This document shows positions 1 through 6,620 of a DNA stretch of 8,499 nucleotides, one piece after another. The stretch lies in assembly GCA_030632865.1 (NCBI GenBank), contig DAOVTY010000127.1, positions 1-8,499 of the forward strand, read 5' to 3'. Position 1 is the stretch's first letter; each line of letters opens with the position of its first letter. This DNA is from Bacteroidota bacterium. GTDB taxonomy: Bacteria; Bacteroidota; Bacteroidia; Bacteroidales; Prolixibacteraceae. The position numbers and the translations under genes are program-made. The notes beneath the pieces were generated by a model. That model was not told the DNA's origin. It saw only the letters and a list, made by a program, of their open reading frames with translations, and searched no databases.

Positions 1-104
1 AGTTTAATTCCTTTACCTGAATTTAATTCTTACTGAACACGTTAGTAAATAAGCACGTTTGCATCACACCAAATACCAATTGTAAGCAAAATACCAGCAA
101 TACA
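1..104 (-). other. secDF: Damaged end of secDF reading frame: two in-frame TAA codons and clustered odd residues
   Basis: Reading the secDF frame leftward through the stop gives DANVLIY-stop-RVQ-stop-ELNSGKGIK up to the edge. SecD proteins normally read DANVLI(Y/F)ERxxEE at this point, so both TAA codons (44-42 and 32-30) replace expected Glu codons and each is one G-to-T change from GAA. The same stretch has Cys566 (TGT at 104-102) where Gly (GGT) is usual, Ile576 (ATT at 74-72) where Met (ATG) is usual, and Trp577-Cys578 where Ala/Ser-Val is usual. The comparison with the family is from memory of its consensus. Whether this is a real pseudogene or a sequence error cannot be decided from one strand of consensus sequence. 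Confidence 0.7.
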
Positions 105-1799
105 AGGCAGTGTAAGTACCGCACCTAACGATGCAAGAATTCCGATGATGAAAAACAAGTTGGCAATTAATACAATATTTGCAACCAAACCGGCATTTTT
201 ACTATAGAAGAAAAACATATAAACCAGAATCAACGCAAAAGCGATAAGGAATGATAACATACCGCTGTTAATTGCCTCTTGCCCTAACGACGGACCAACA
301 ATAGCTTCCTGAATAATACGTGCAGGAGCAGGCATTTTACCAGACTTTAAAATGTTTGCAAGGTCTTTCGCCTCTTCGATACTTTCTAAACCCGTAATAC
401 TTGAACGACCACCAGAAATTTCACCTTGAACAGTTGGGAACGAACGAACATAACCATCTAAAACAATGGCGATAGATTTGCCAATATTCTCTTTTGTCAT
501 ACGCGACCAAATTTTGTCGCCTTCACTGTTCATGTACATAGTTACTTCCGGACTCGAGCCAAACTGGTCGAAATCTTGACGAGCATCTGTAATAACGTCT
601 CCGTCTAATGGAGCGCGCCCGTCGCGAGTTGTAACTTTTAAGGCAATTAAACGGAAATAATTTTCTTCTGCATCAACAGATTTGGCTGTCCAGCGAAAAG
701 TCATATTTCGAGGGAAAAGGCCTTTTACCTGAGGATGATTTAAATATGTATTAATTGCAGAAGTATCTTTAAAATGCGCCATTCCAACAATTGGTCCAGG
801 AAATAACTGTCCCTGCTGGTCTGTGCTTGGATTTAATAATGCAAAAAGTGGATACTCATTTTTAAAATCAGCTAAATTATCCAGCGATGATGTTGAATCA
901 GTTTCTGCACCTGCCTCTAATTCAGAAAGTAACGAGTTTTCTGTGTCTGTTGTATCAACAGCTTCATTATTCTCAGTTACTGCTTCTGTTGAAACTTCTG
1001 TTGAATCAGCAACATTTGAAGTTTCCATCTCTTTAATTTTCTGATTAGCAAGAAGCATGTATTGATAAACTTCTTGGTTTTCATAAGTTTCCCAGAACTC
1101 CAACATTGCAGTTCCCTGCAAAAGATTACGTACCCTGTTTTGGTCTTTTACTCCAGGTAGCTCAACCAGAATACGACCTTTGGTTTGCAGCTGTTGAATG
1201 TTAGGTTGTGCAACTCCAAAACGGTCGATACGAGTACGGATAATATTGAATGAGTTATCTATTGCTGCATCAGTTTCTTCGTTAATTACTTTTAAAACAT
1301 CGGCATTTGATGTATTAAAATTAATACGGTCGCGTAACTCTAAAGTGTTAAATACTGAGGCCAGTTTTGCATTTGGATCAATCTCTTCGAAAGCTTGTCC
1401 AAATAGTGTTACAAAATCAGCCTGACTATCTTCCTGCAATAACTTTGCATGTTTCAGCGCAGCGTTAAAAGTAGAGTCGGTACTGTAGTTAGACATTGCT
1501 CTGATAATTTCGTTTACCGAAACTTCGAGAGTAACGTTCATACCACCTTTAAGGTCAAGACCCAGATTCATCTCCAGCTCTTTAACATCTTTAAATGTAA
1601 ATTTTTTCAGTCCAAGAAAGTTATATACTTCCTCTCCAGAAATAGAGTCGAGGTAGAAAAGTTCTTTTTCAGGACTACCTTGCGCGTATTCTACAGCATC
1701 TTTTTCAATTTGTTTTGCTTTCCAGGTAAACGACAACTGGTAAACGCAAACTGCTGCCAAAAGAATAGCAAACGATAAAATTGCACCTTTGTTTAACAT
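42..1799 (-). CDS. secDF: Protein translocase SecD part of SecDF, interrupted by in-frame stops
   Basis: SecD(F) is an inner-membrane accessory of the SecYEG translocon that uses the proton gradient to help pull proteins into the periplasm. Seen over 585 residues: an N-terminal membrane segment (about 5-25), the LGLDLKGG motif (79-86), the periplasmic base with NIIRTRIDRFGV (185-196) and ILVELPGV, a Ser/Thr/Glu/Asp-rich linker (about 257-307), the head domain, then GPSLG (502-506) and three membrane segments (about 514-532, 536-556, 558-578) ending in DANVLIY. Bacteroidota usually carry SecD and SecF fused in about 1000 residues, so this reading covers only the SecD half. The stop at 44-42 is probably not the natural end: the frame goes on as R-V-Q-stop-E-L-N-S-G-K-G-I-K to the window edge, matching the usual continuation of SecD. 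The ATG at 1799 fits the signal-anchor start. The leader is very A-rich with no Shine-Dalgarno. The SecD assignment is secure; whether it is intact is not. Confidence 0.93.
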   Translation of the reverse strand: MLNKGAILSFAILLAAVCVYQLSFTWKAKQIEKDAVEYAQGSPEKELFYLDSISGEEVYNFLGLKKFTFKDVKELEMNLGLDLKGGMNVTLEVSVNEIIRAMSNYSTDSTFNAALKHAKLLQEDSQADFVTLFGQAFEEIDPNAKLASVFNTLELRDRINFNTSNADVLKVINEETDAAIDNSFNIIRTRIDRFGVAQPNIQQLQTKGRILVELPGVKDQNRVRNLLQGTAMLEFWETYENQEVYQYMLLANQKIKEMETSNVADSTEVSTEAVTENNEAVDTTDTENSLLSELEAGAETDSTSSLDNLADFKNEYPLFALLNPSTDQQGQLFPGPIVGMAHFKDTSAINTYLNHPQVKGLFPRNMTFRWTAKSVDAEENYFRLIALKVTTRDGRAPLDGDVITDARQDFDQFGSSPEVTMYMNSEGDKIWSRMTKENIGKSIAIVLDGYVRSFPTVQGEISGGRSSITGLESIEEAKDLANILKSGKMPAPARIIQEAIVGPSLGQEAINSGMLSFLIAFALILVYMFFFYSKNAGLVANIVLIANLFFIIGILASLGAVLTLPCIAGILLTIGIWCDANVLIY

Positions 1800-1949
1800 T
1801 TCAATTTAATTTTTAATGTTTAAAATTTTATTTTTATTTTTTTGAAATTTATTCTGAATAGATATTCAAAACGTTATAATTAGAGAATAGTACTAAAGAA
1901 AATTGCTCTTCAGAAAATCTCTATTTTTTTGAAAATTGTAAAGTATTAT

Positions 1950-2357
1950 TTACGAAATAAGTGGATCATCGTCGGGGGCAGAAAAGAAATAATTTTTAAA
2001 AACCAGATAATGATACGAAAGAATTAGCGGAGAGGTTTGAGTTTGCACCTCTGCTTTTAATATCTGGAAATTTCTTAACTGATAATATTTTTGAACAAAC
2101 TTTGCATGCGATTGCGCATGCAATTTTCTTCTTGTATTTTTTTGAGATGAAGTTTTAACATCGAAAGTATTAGTCTGGGTAGCAAAATACACACTACCTT
2201 GTACGTCTGTATTATCAGCTGACTCAGTTTGTATTAGCTTTAACTTCTCAGGATTATTCTCGAAATAGAGATCGAAAAGTGTTGCCACACTAATTATGGC
2301 GACAAAAAATGCCAGGCGTAGTATTAGTTTTTTCGATATATATTTTTTGATTTCCAT
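1950..2357 (-). CDS. Small membrane-anchored protein of unknown function
   Basis: I do not recognise this 135-residue protein. It has a basic N-terminus (MEIKKYISKK), one hydrophobic segment at about residues 11-30 that looks like a signal anchor or uncleaved signal, then a polar Thr/Gln/Asn-rich stretch and a basic His-containing stretch (RRKLHAQSHAK). A hydrophobic aromatic patch (LSYHYLVFKNYFF) precedes the acidic tail PDDDPLIS. The layout suggests a membrane-anchored protein with its C-terminus outside the cytoplasm, which is inference. I chose the ATG at 2357 over an in-frame TTG at 2384 because it directly precedes the basic and hydrophobic signal and has GAGG about 10 bases upstream. 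A well-formed promoter lies just upstream, giving a leader of about 45 bases. It ends in TAA, 150 bases before secDF on the same strand, so the two could be co-transcribed. Confidence 0.72.
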   Translation of the reverse strand: MEIKKYISKKLILRLAFFVAIISVATLFDLYFENNPEKLKLIQTESADNTDVQGSVYFATQTNTFDVKTSSQKNTRRKLHAQSHAKFVQKYYQLRNFQILKAEVQTQTSPLILSYHYLVFKNYFFSAPDDDPLIS

Positions 2358-2407
2358 GTTATCTCTTCCTCTTGAGTAAACCAAGAGAGGTCTATTTTTA
2401 AGCGCAG

Positions 2408-2438
2408 CAAATATACCTAAACATTTCAGGTTTGCAAA
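2408..2438 (-). promoter_or_regulatory. Bacteroidota-type promoter for the 135-residue protein
   Basis: On the minus strand a -33 element TTTG (2438-2435) is followed after 19 bases by TATATTTG (2415-2408). This matches the Bacteroidota housekeeping promoter pattern TTTG, about 19 bases, TAnnTTTG. Transcription would start near 2401-2403, about 45 bases before the ATG at 2357. This is the best two-part match in the window. Confidence 0.68.
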
Positions 2439-2580
2439 AACGAAATGCTAAATATTTTTCACGAATTAATGGAACGCTGATTACGATTATATTGCTGATT
2501 TATAATGAGAATAAAATCTGCGAAAACCTGTTTAATAAACTCCAAAATCCATAGAGTTAGCGTACCAATTTAATAGATAA

Positions 2581-3006
2581 TTATATTCTCAAAACTAAAA
2601 CCCGTTTTTTATAATTAATTACCGCAACATATTTCATTAAAAAATCGCTTCCTATTAATCCGCAAATTTTAAGATTGGTTGCCCTTTTATAAAGTTCGTT
2701 TATGTGTGATAAATCGAGTAAAGCTACTTTTAGTTTATCTGTATTTAGTTTCCCTATTTGCAGTGATTTTAAATGTGCAAGCGAAATTTTTTGTGGTTGT
2801 TCTTCAATTCCCGCTGTATGAATTTCATCTGATTCGCCTTCAATAACAGAATAGTATTTATCCAAATTTTTATCGAATACTGTTTTTGAGGCACCCGTGT
2901 CTATTACCCAATTTACACTTTCTTTATCAGCAAAAGTGCCCGATATTATAATGTGATAATTGTCTGGCTCTAGCTCTACAATTTGTATTGGAATTTTAAT
3001 TTGCAT
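2581..3006 (-). CDS. Retropepsin-like aspartic protease, single domain
   Basis: This 141-residue protein has the marks of clan AA (retropepsin-like) aspartic proteases. The catalytic motif is VIDTGASKTVFD at about residues 34-45 with Asp36. A second hydrophobic-hydrophobic-Gly element, CGLIGSDFLMKY, lies at about 114-125, and a closing beta strand (VINYKKRVLVLRI) reaches the C-terminus. One such domain provides one catalytic Asp, so by family knowledge it should act as a homodimer. No signal peptide or membrane segment is visible, so it is probably cytoplasmic; its substrate is unknown. The ATG at 3006 leads straight into the first beta strand. It follows mdh on the same strand, but a strong terminator and a 166-base gap separate them, so it probably has its own promoter; I could not find a good TAnnTTTG match. 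It could instead be a degenerate relative with another role, but the DTGAS core is intact. Confidence 0.88.
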   Translation of the reverse strand: MQIKIPIQIVELEPDNYHIIISGTFADKESVNWVIDTGASKTVFDKNLDKYYSVIEGESDEIHTAGIEEQPQKISLAHLKSLQIGKLNTDKLKVALLDLSHINELYKRATNLKICGLIGSDFLMKYVAVINYKKRVLVLRI

Positions 3007-3053
3007 TTTGTAAAAGTAAAAATCTCAATAAACTTAGTTGGTATAAATATGAG

Positions 3054-3099
3054 ATTCCGTATAAAATTTTGCAAGTTTTTACGGAATGGCGTTTACGCC
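3054..3099 (-). promoter_or_regulatory. Inverted repeats in the leader of the aspartic protease gene
   Basis: ATTCCGTA (3054-3061) is the exact inverted complement of TACGGAAT (3080-3087), enclosing an A/T-rich loop. Immediately next to it GGCG-TTTA-CGCC (3088-3099) forms a second tight hairpin. Both lie between the mdh terminator and the protease start, about 48 to 93 bases before its ATG. They could be a structured leader or an operator. No poly-U run follows, so neither reads as a classic terminator. The structures are seen; the function is a guess. Confidence 0.35.
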
Positions 3100-3108
3100 G
3101 AAAGAATA

Positions 3109-3150
3109 TGTCAAAATAAAAAACGGTTGACTCTAAAGAATCAACCGTTT
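3109..3150 (-). terminator. Rho-independent terminator of mdh
   Basis: AAACGGTTGA (3121-3130) and TCAACCGTTT (3141-3150) are a perfect 10-base inverted repeat. In the minus-strand RNA the stem extends to about 13 pairs with one U-G pair and a UUUA loop. The stem runs into a T-rich tract (TTTTTTATTTTG) at about 3123-3112. It begins 22 bases after the mdh stop codon, the expected place for a terminator. Confidence 0.85.
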
Positions 3151-3172
3151 AAATATGAATTTTATTTATTGC

Positions 3173-4108
3173 TTACAATATATTCATTCCGTCTAAAACA
3201 TCCATAACACCTTTTACAGAGTTTGCAGAATCGTGCAGAAGTTGTTTTTCGTCCTTATTCAAATCAACTTCAATAATTCTTTCAATTCCATTTTTGCCCA
3301 GTACAACCGGTGCACCAACAAACATGTCGTTTAATCCGTATTCGCCTTCAAGTCTTACACAACAAGGGAAAACACGTTTTTGGTTCATTACAATTGCTTC
3401 AACCATTTGTGCAGCTGCCGAACCCGGAGCATACCATGCCGAAGTACCCATTAGATTAACCAATTCGCCACCGCCTTTTTTCGTACGGTCAACAATTGCA
3501 TTTAATTTATCTTCGTCTATTAATTCGGTTACTGGAATACCTGCAACCGTTGTATAACGAGGGAGCGGAACCATTGTATCTCCGTGGCCACCCATTAATA
3601 GAGCAGAAATATCGCGAGGCGAAACGTCTAAGGCTTCAGCCAAAAATGCACGGTAACGAGCTGTATCTAAAATACCAGCCATTCCCATTATCTGATTTTT
3701 AGGTATTTTTGCTGTTTCAAATGCTGCGTAAGTCATTACGTCTAACGGATTAGAAACGATAATGATTTTTGCATTTGGAGAATATTTAACAACATTCTCG
3801 GTAACACTTTTAACGATTCCTGCATTTATAGAAATTAAATCATCGCGGCTCATCCCCGGCTTACGTGGAACACCCGATGTAATAACAACAACTTCAGAAT
3901 CGGCTGTTTTTGAGTAGTCGTTTGTAGAACCAACCACACGAGAATCATAATAATTTACAGGTGCAGTTTGCCATAAATCCAAGGCTTTTCCTTCTGCAAT
4001 ACCCTCTTTAATATCTAATAGAACTACTTCCTGAACAATGTTTTTTTCAGCTATAATCTGAGCACATGTTGCTCCAACATTTCCTGCACCAACTACTGTT
4101 ACCTTCAT
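3173..4108 (-). CDS. mdh: Malate dehydrogenase, NAD-dependent
   Basis: This enzyme oxidises L-malate to oxaloacetate with NAD+ in the cytoplasm (citric acid cycle, or the reverse reaction in fermentation). Its 311 residues match the usual length of the LDH-like malate dehydrogenases of Bacteroidota. Seen: the Rossmann motif GAGNVG (7-12), Asp32 at the end of the second strand, which favours NAD over NADP, and the substrate-loop residues Arg82 and Arg88 in PRKPGMSRDD. Asn120 (VSN), Asp148 and Arg151 (LDTARYR), and the catalytic His175 in GGHGDTMVP are also present. Arg82 in the specificity loop, where lactate dehydrogenases have Gln, supports malate as substrate. No key residue is missing. The ATG at 4108 lies directly before the Rossmann strand. 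The gene stands alone, with a 184-base AT-rich leader containing a possible -7 element and a strong terminator after the TAA stop. Confidence 0.97.
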   Translation of the reverse strand: MKVTVVGAGNVGATCAQIIAEKNIVQEVVLLDIKEGIAEGKALDLWQTAPVNYYDSRVVGSTNDYSKTADSEVVVITSGVPRKPGMSRDDLISINAGIVKSVTENVVKYSPNAKIIIVSNPLDVMTYAAFETAKIPKNQIMGMAGILDTARYRAFLAEALDVSPRDISALLMGGHGDTMVPLPRYTTVAGIPVTELIDEDKLNAIVDRTKKGGGELVNLMGTSAWYAPGSAAAQMVEAIVMNQKRVFPCCVRLEGEYGLNDMFVGAPVVLGKNGIERIIEVDLNKDEKQLLHDSANSVKGVMDVLDGMNIL

Positions 4109-4253
4109 ATTATTATTGAATTTTATATTATTAATTATATTTATAATCTAAATTAACTTACAATTATATTGAGAAGTTGTTTTGTAACTAAAACCTATAA
4201 ATTATTATCAAAAATCCACTTTAACTTTAAACAACTTCAATATAAATGTGGCG

Positions 4254-4261
4254 CAAATATA
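4254..4261 (-). promoter_or_regulatory. Possible -7 promoter element for mdh
   Basis: On the minus strand TATATTTG followed by CGCC matches the Bacteroidota -7 pattern TAnnTTTG and resembles the element before the DUF5916 gene. No TTTG sits 18 to 21 bases upstream; the nearest TTG (4278-4276) is only 14 bases away. The leader to the ATG would be about 140 bases, with nothing else recognisable in it. Confidence 0.42.
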
Positions 4262-4292
4262 ATTGATTTTATTTACAAGAGAATTTAAATTC

Positions 4293-6467
4293 CTAATTTA
4301 ACCAATAAGTCATTTTTAAAACCAAAGCGCGGTTACGCGAAGTCCAGCTTCCAGGGATATAATTATCTGTATAAACCAAATAAATATCAGAAACCGGTTG
4401 GTAACGCCATTGTATGCGCATATTTATATTCATGTTATCGATTTGCTCGTTGTATTGCACGTACGTTGTCCAGAATATTTTGTCGGTGAAAGTTACATCT
4501 ACTTTTGGCCCCAACAACAGATATTTCGTTTGTTCGAATGGTTCTGGCAAATCAATGTTGGTATAATTAAAATTCATTGTTAAATTTACATACGGCTGAA
4601 AACGATAACCAACTTCACCTTCTAAAAACATCATGTTACCATTATAATACGTACCACCGGCACCCGTTGCCGACCAATTAAACATGGTTTTTTTTGTCGA
4701 TTGGTATGCTAAATATGCACCTATAAAGTTGTAACTTGTACCTGCTTCTAAATAATGATCTCCACCATGAGTAGGGTCAAAATCATCTTGCAATTCAACA
4801 AAAAAGTCCATGTATCCTAATTCTAAACCCGATCTATCTTTAAACTCAAATTGATATGAAATTGTATTTTCGTGCTCTATTTTATGATAATTTTTATCGA
4901 AATAATTATCATTTTTGATTGTAATTCCATGGCTTACAATTCGTTTGTTTGGCACAAAAAGATATGTAATACTTGGGCCAATAAAATTATATCCGGTTCT
5001 ACGAACAAAACCAGCTTCAGCACGATAATTTTCGCCAACGGAAGTTTCAAATAACCTAGCCTGAAAGTGTTTTCTACTGTAACTTATTGAAGCCCCCTGC
5101 GAATATTGTTTATCTATTTTTTCGGGTTGAAATGAACGGTGGTAAAAGAATTTACCATCCCAAAAATTATTTTTACTTGCAAGATTGTAATCAATACCGG
5201 CAACACGATTAAACATTGTTGTATCTGTGGGTTGATTAAAATACTCTTTATTTACGAAAATAAAACCAACATTAGAACGGGCAAAAACTTTTTTCTGAAT
5301 TGAAGCAACAGTAAAATTGCGTGCTAAATGTTCATCAGTTTCACTGGTTGTCATATTCATAAATCCAATACGCAGGTCGTTCCCAATTTTACCACTCAAT
5401 CGTGCACCTGCCAAAACCGGTGCATCTAAACCTATTCGTCTCGAAAAGAATGGGGTTGTAGTATGATAACCATAACTTGCAAATAGGTCACTATTTTCTA
5501 AAAAGAACTGTCGTTTTTCTGGAAAAAAAAGTTCAAATCTATCGATATTTGTTACTTGCCTATCAACTTCTACCTGAGCAAAATCGGGGTTATACGTTAA
5601 ATCAAGATTCATCGATGACGAAATTCCAATTTTTGCATCGAATCCAATATCTTTACGATACTCGGCATCAGTTCCTACTTCGTAATCTTTCGAAACTTCG
5701 CCATAAACATAAGGTATTAAAGAAAATTGTGTTTTAGATTTTGGTAGTGGTTCTTCAAATTTCATTACTCCGGTGTATGCGAGTGTTGAAGTTGGAAACT
5801 GGCGAGGTACCGGAGCCCAAGCCGACTTTTCGTTCGACTTTAAATCTAAACGGCTAAAGTTGGTATTCCACATTTGGCTTCCCAACGGATAACGAATTGA
5901 TTTAAATGGAATTCGCATTTCGGTAACCCATCTATCGTCGTAATGTTTTGTTTTCGATTCCCATTTGCAATCCCAGTCTAACGAAATGCCATTTCCATCA
6001 GACATTGTTCCGTCCCATTTTGCTCCCGATGCTGAAACTCCAAACGAAAAGCCATTTGTTTGATCGAGAAAAGTATCGAAGAAAATCAATAGATTATCGT
6101 TACTTCCAAAGGAAAAATCTCGCCTGTACGATTCCATAATACGTTTTCCGGGAATTGTATCGTAAAATATTTGTGCCACATAAAGAGCTTTATCGTCATA
6201 GGTCATTATTATAACAGATTGCTGATTTGCAAAGCCAGAATCTACAGGAAGTACCCTGAAAAAGTTATCAGCTTTTTGCGCATTCATCCAATCAGATTCT
6301 TCAATAATTCCATCAATTTTTATGGGCGACAGTTTCTTCTTGACATTGTAAACAAAGTCTTTATTGAATGTATTTATAATAGTGTCGTTCTTCGATTTTG
6401 TAATTTCAGTTGCATTTGCCGAAATAACAATAAAAGATAGTAGAAATAGTATAGAGAATTGTTTCAT
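4293..6467 (-). CDS. DUF5916 protein: secreted, CBM9-like domain plus predicted beta-barrel
   Basis: From the ATG at 6467 the product has 724 residues: a cleavable signal peptide (MKQFSILFLLSFIVISANA), then a CBM9-like beta-sandwich region starting at about KIDGIIEESDW and running some 190 residues (YVAQIFYDT, NLLIFFDTF, WVTEMRIPF). The DUF5916 hallmark follows (DLTYNPDFAQVEVDRQVTNI, FELFFPEKRQFFLEN, FFSRRIG). The last 350 or so residues alternate polar and aromatic residues (for example YLVYTDNYIP) and end in VLKMTYWLN, a terminal-aromatic pattern typical of outer-membrane barrels. Family members are common in Bacteroidota and generally lack a proven function; binding of sugars or other envelope ligands is inferred from the CBM9-like part. 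Upstream in-frame starts (TTG 6479, ATG 6476) only add residues before a complete signal peptide, so I chose 6467. It has its own promoter, stands alone and ends in TAG. No terminator is obvious. Confidence 0.9.
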   Translation of the reverse strand: MKQFSILFLLSFIVISANATEITKSKNDTIINTFNKDFVYNVKKKLSPIKIDGIIEESDWMNAQKADNFFRVLPVDSGFANQQSVIIMTYDDKALYVAQIFYDTIPGKRIMESYRRDFSFGSNDNLLIFFDTFLDQTNGFSFGVSASGAKWDGTMSDGNGISLDWDCKWESKTKHYDDRWVTEMRIPFKSIRYPLGSQMWNTNFSRLDLKSNEKSAWAPVPRQFPTSTLAYTGVMKFEEPLPKSKTQFSLIPYVYGEVSKDYEVGTDAEYRKDIGFDAKIGISSSMNLDLTYNPDFAQVEVDRQVTNIDRFELFFPEKRQFFLENSDLFASYGYHTTTPFFSRRIGLDAPVLAGARLSGKIGNDLRIGFMNMTTSETDEHLARNFTVASIQKKVFARSNVGFIFVNKEYFNQPTDTTMFNRVAGIDYNLASKNNFWDGKFFYHRSFQPEKIDKQYSQGASISYSRKHFQARLFETSVGENYRAEAGFVRRTGYNFIGPSITYLFVPNKRIVSHGITIKNDNYFDKNYHKIEHENTISYQFEFKDRSGLELGYMDFFVELQDDFDPTHGGDHYLEAGTSYNFIGAYLAYQSTKKTMFNWSATGAGGTYYNGNMMFLEGEVGYRFQPYVNLTMNFNYTNIDLPEPFEQTKYLLLGPKVDVTFTDKIFWTTYVQYNEQIDNMNINMRIQWRYQPVSDIYLVYTDNYIPGSWTSRNRALVLKMTYWLN

Positions 6468-6505
6468 AATAAGCATCAACTTAATTGACTTAGATTTTGA
6501 CCGCG

Positions 6506-6534
6506 CAAAGATATTGTAATTGTAAAAACTACAA
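6506..6534 (-). promoter_or_regulatory. Promoter for the DUF5916 gene
   Basis: On the minus strand TTG (6534-6532) is followed after 18 bases by TATCTTTG (6513-6506), then CGCG. This fits the Bacteroidota pattern, with a strong -7 and a partial -33 element. Transcription would start near 6500, leaving a leader of about 33 bases before the ATG at 6467. Confidence 0.58.
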
Positions 6535-6591
6535 TGAATGATTTGTAATTTTTGAAGTTTTGTTAACGAAAAGAGCGATTAGGATTTCTAC

Positions 6592-6620
6592 TAACCTGAG
6601 TTCGATATAAATTCAGGTTA
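6592..6620 (-). terminator. Hairpin overlapping the epimerase stop codon, possible terminator
   Basis: TAACCTGA (6592-6599) pairs exactly with TCAGGTTA (6613-6620), giving an 8-base stem around a 13-base loop. The TAA stop of the epimerase gene is the first three bases of the stem in the RNA. No U-rich tract follows, so it is at best a weak or factor-dependent terminator, or it may protect the 3' end. Its position at the operon end, before the next promoter, supports an end-of-transcript role. Confidence 0.35.

Noticed and set aside
30..44. Reassignment or readthrough of TAA as glutamate or glutamine
   Set aside because: mdh (3173), the aspartic protease (2581), the epimerase (6618) and the 135-residue protein (1950) all end in TAA at natural family or frame ends, and no internal TAA is seen in other genes, so a changed code does not fit.
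42..1799. A natural stand-alone SecD ending at DANVLIY
   Set aside because: The family continues past this motif and the same frame downstream still encodes typical SecD residues (ELNSGKGIK), so the stop is not a plausible natural end.
1800..1949. Promoter or small RNA between the 135-residue gene and secDF
   Set aside because: The stretch is extremely A/T-rich, has no TAnnTTTG element with an upstream TTTG, and has no convincing hairpin.
2358..2384. Longer start (TTG at 2384) for the 135-residue protein
   Set aside because: It adds polar residues (VYSRGRDN) before a complete signal anchor, uses a rare start codon and lies only about 18 bases from the predicted transcription start.
2530..2565. 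Weak hairpin (AACTC/GAGTT) after the aspartic protease
   Set aside because: A 5-pair stem with an 11-base loop and no U run is too weak to call a terminator.
4281..4292. 12-base palindrome GAATTTAAATTC after the DUF5916 stop
   Set aside because: It has only A/T-rich pairing, no loop and no following U tract; such palindromes are expected by chance in AT-rich DNA.
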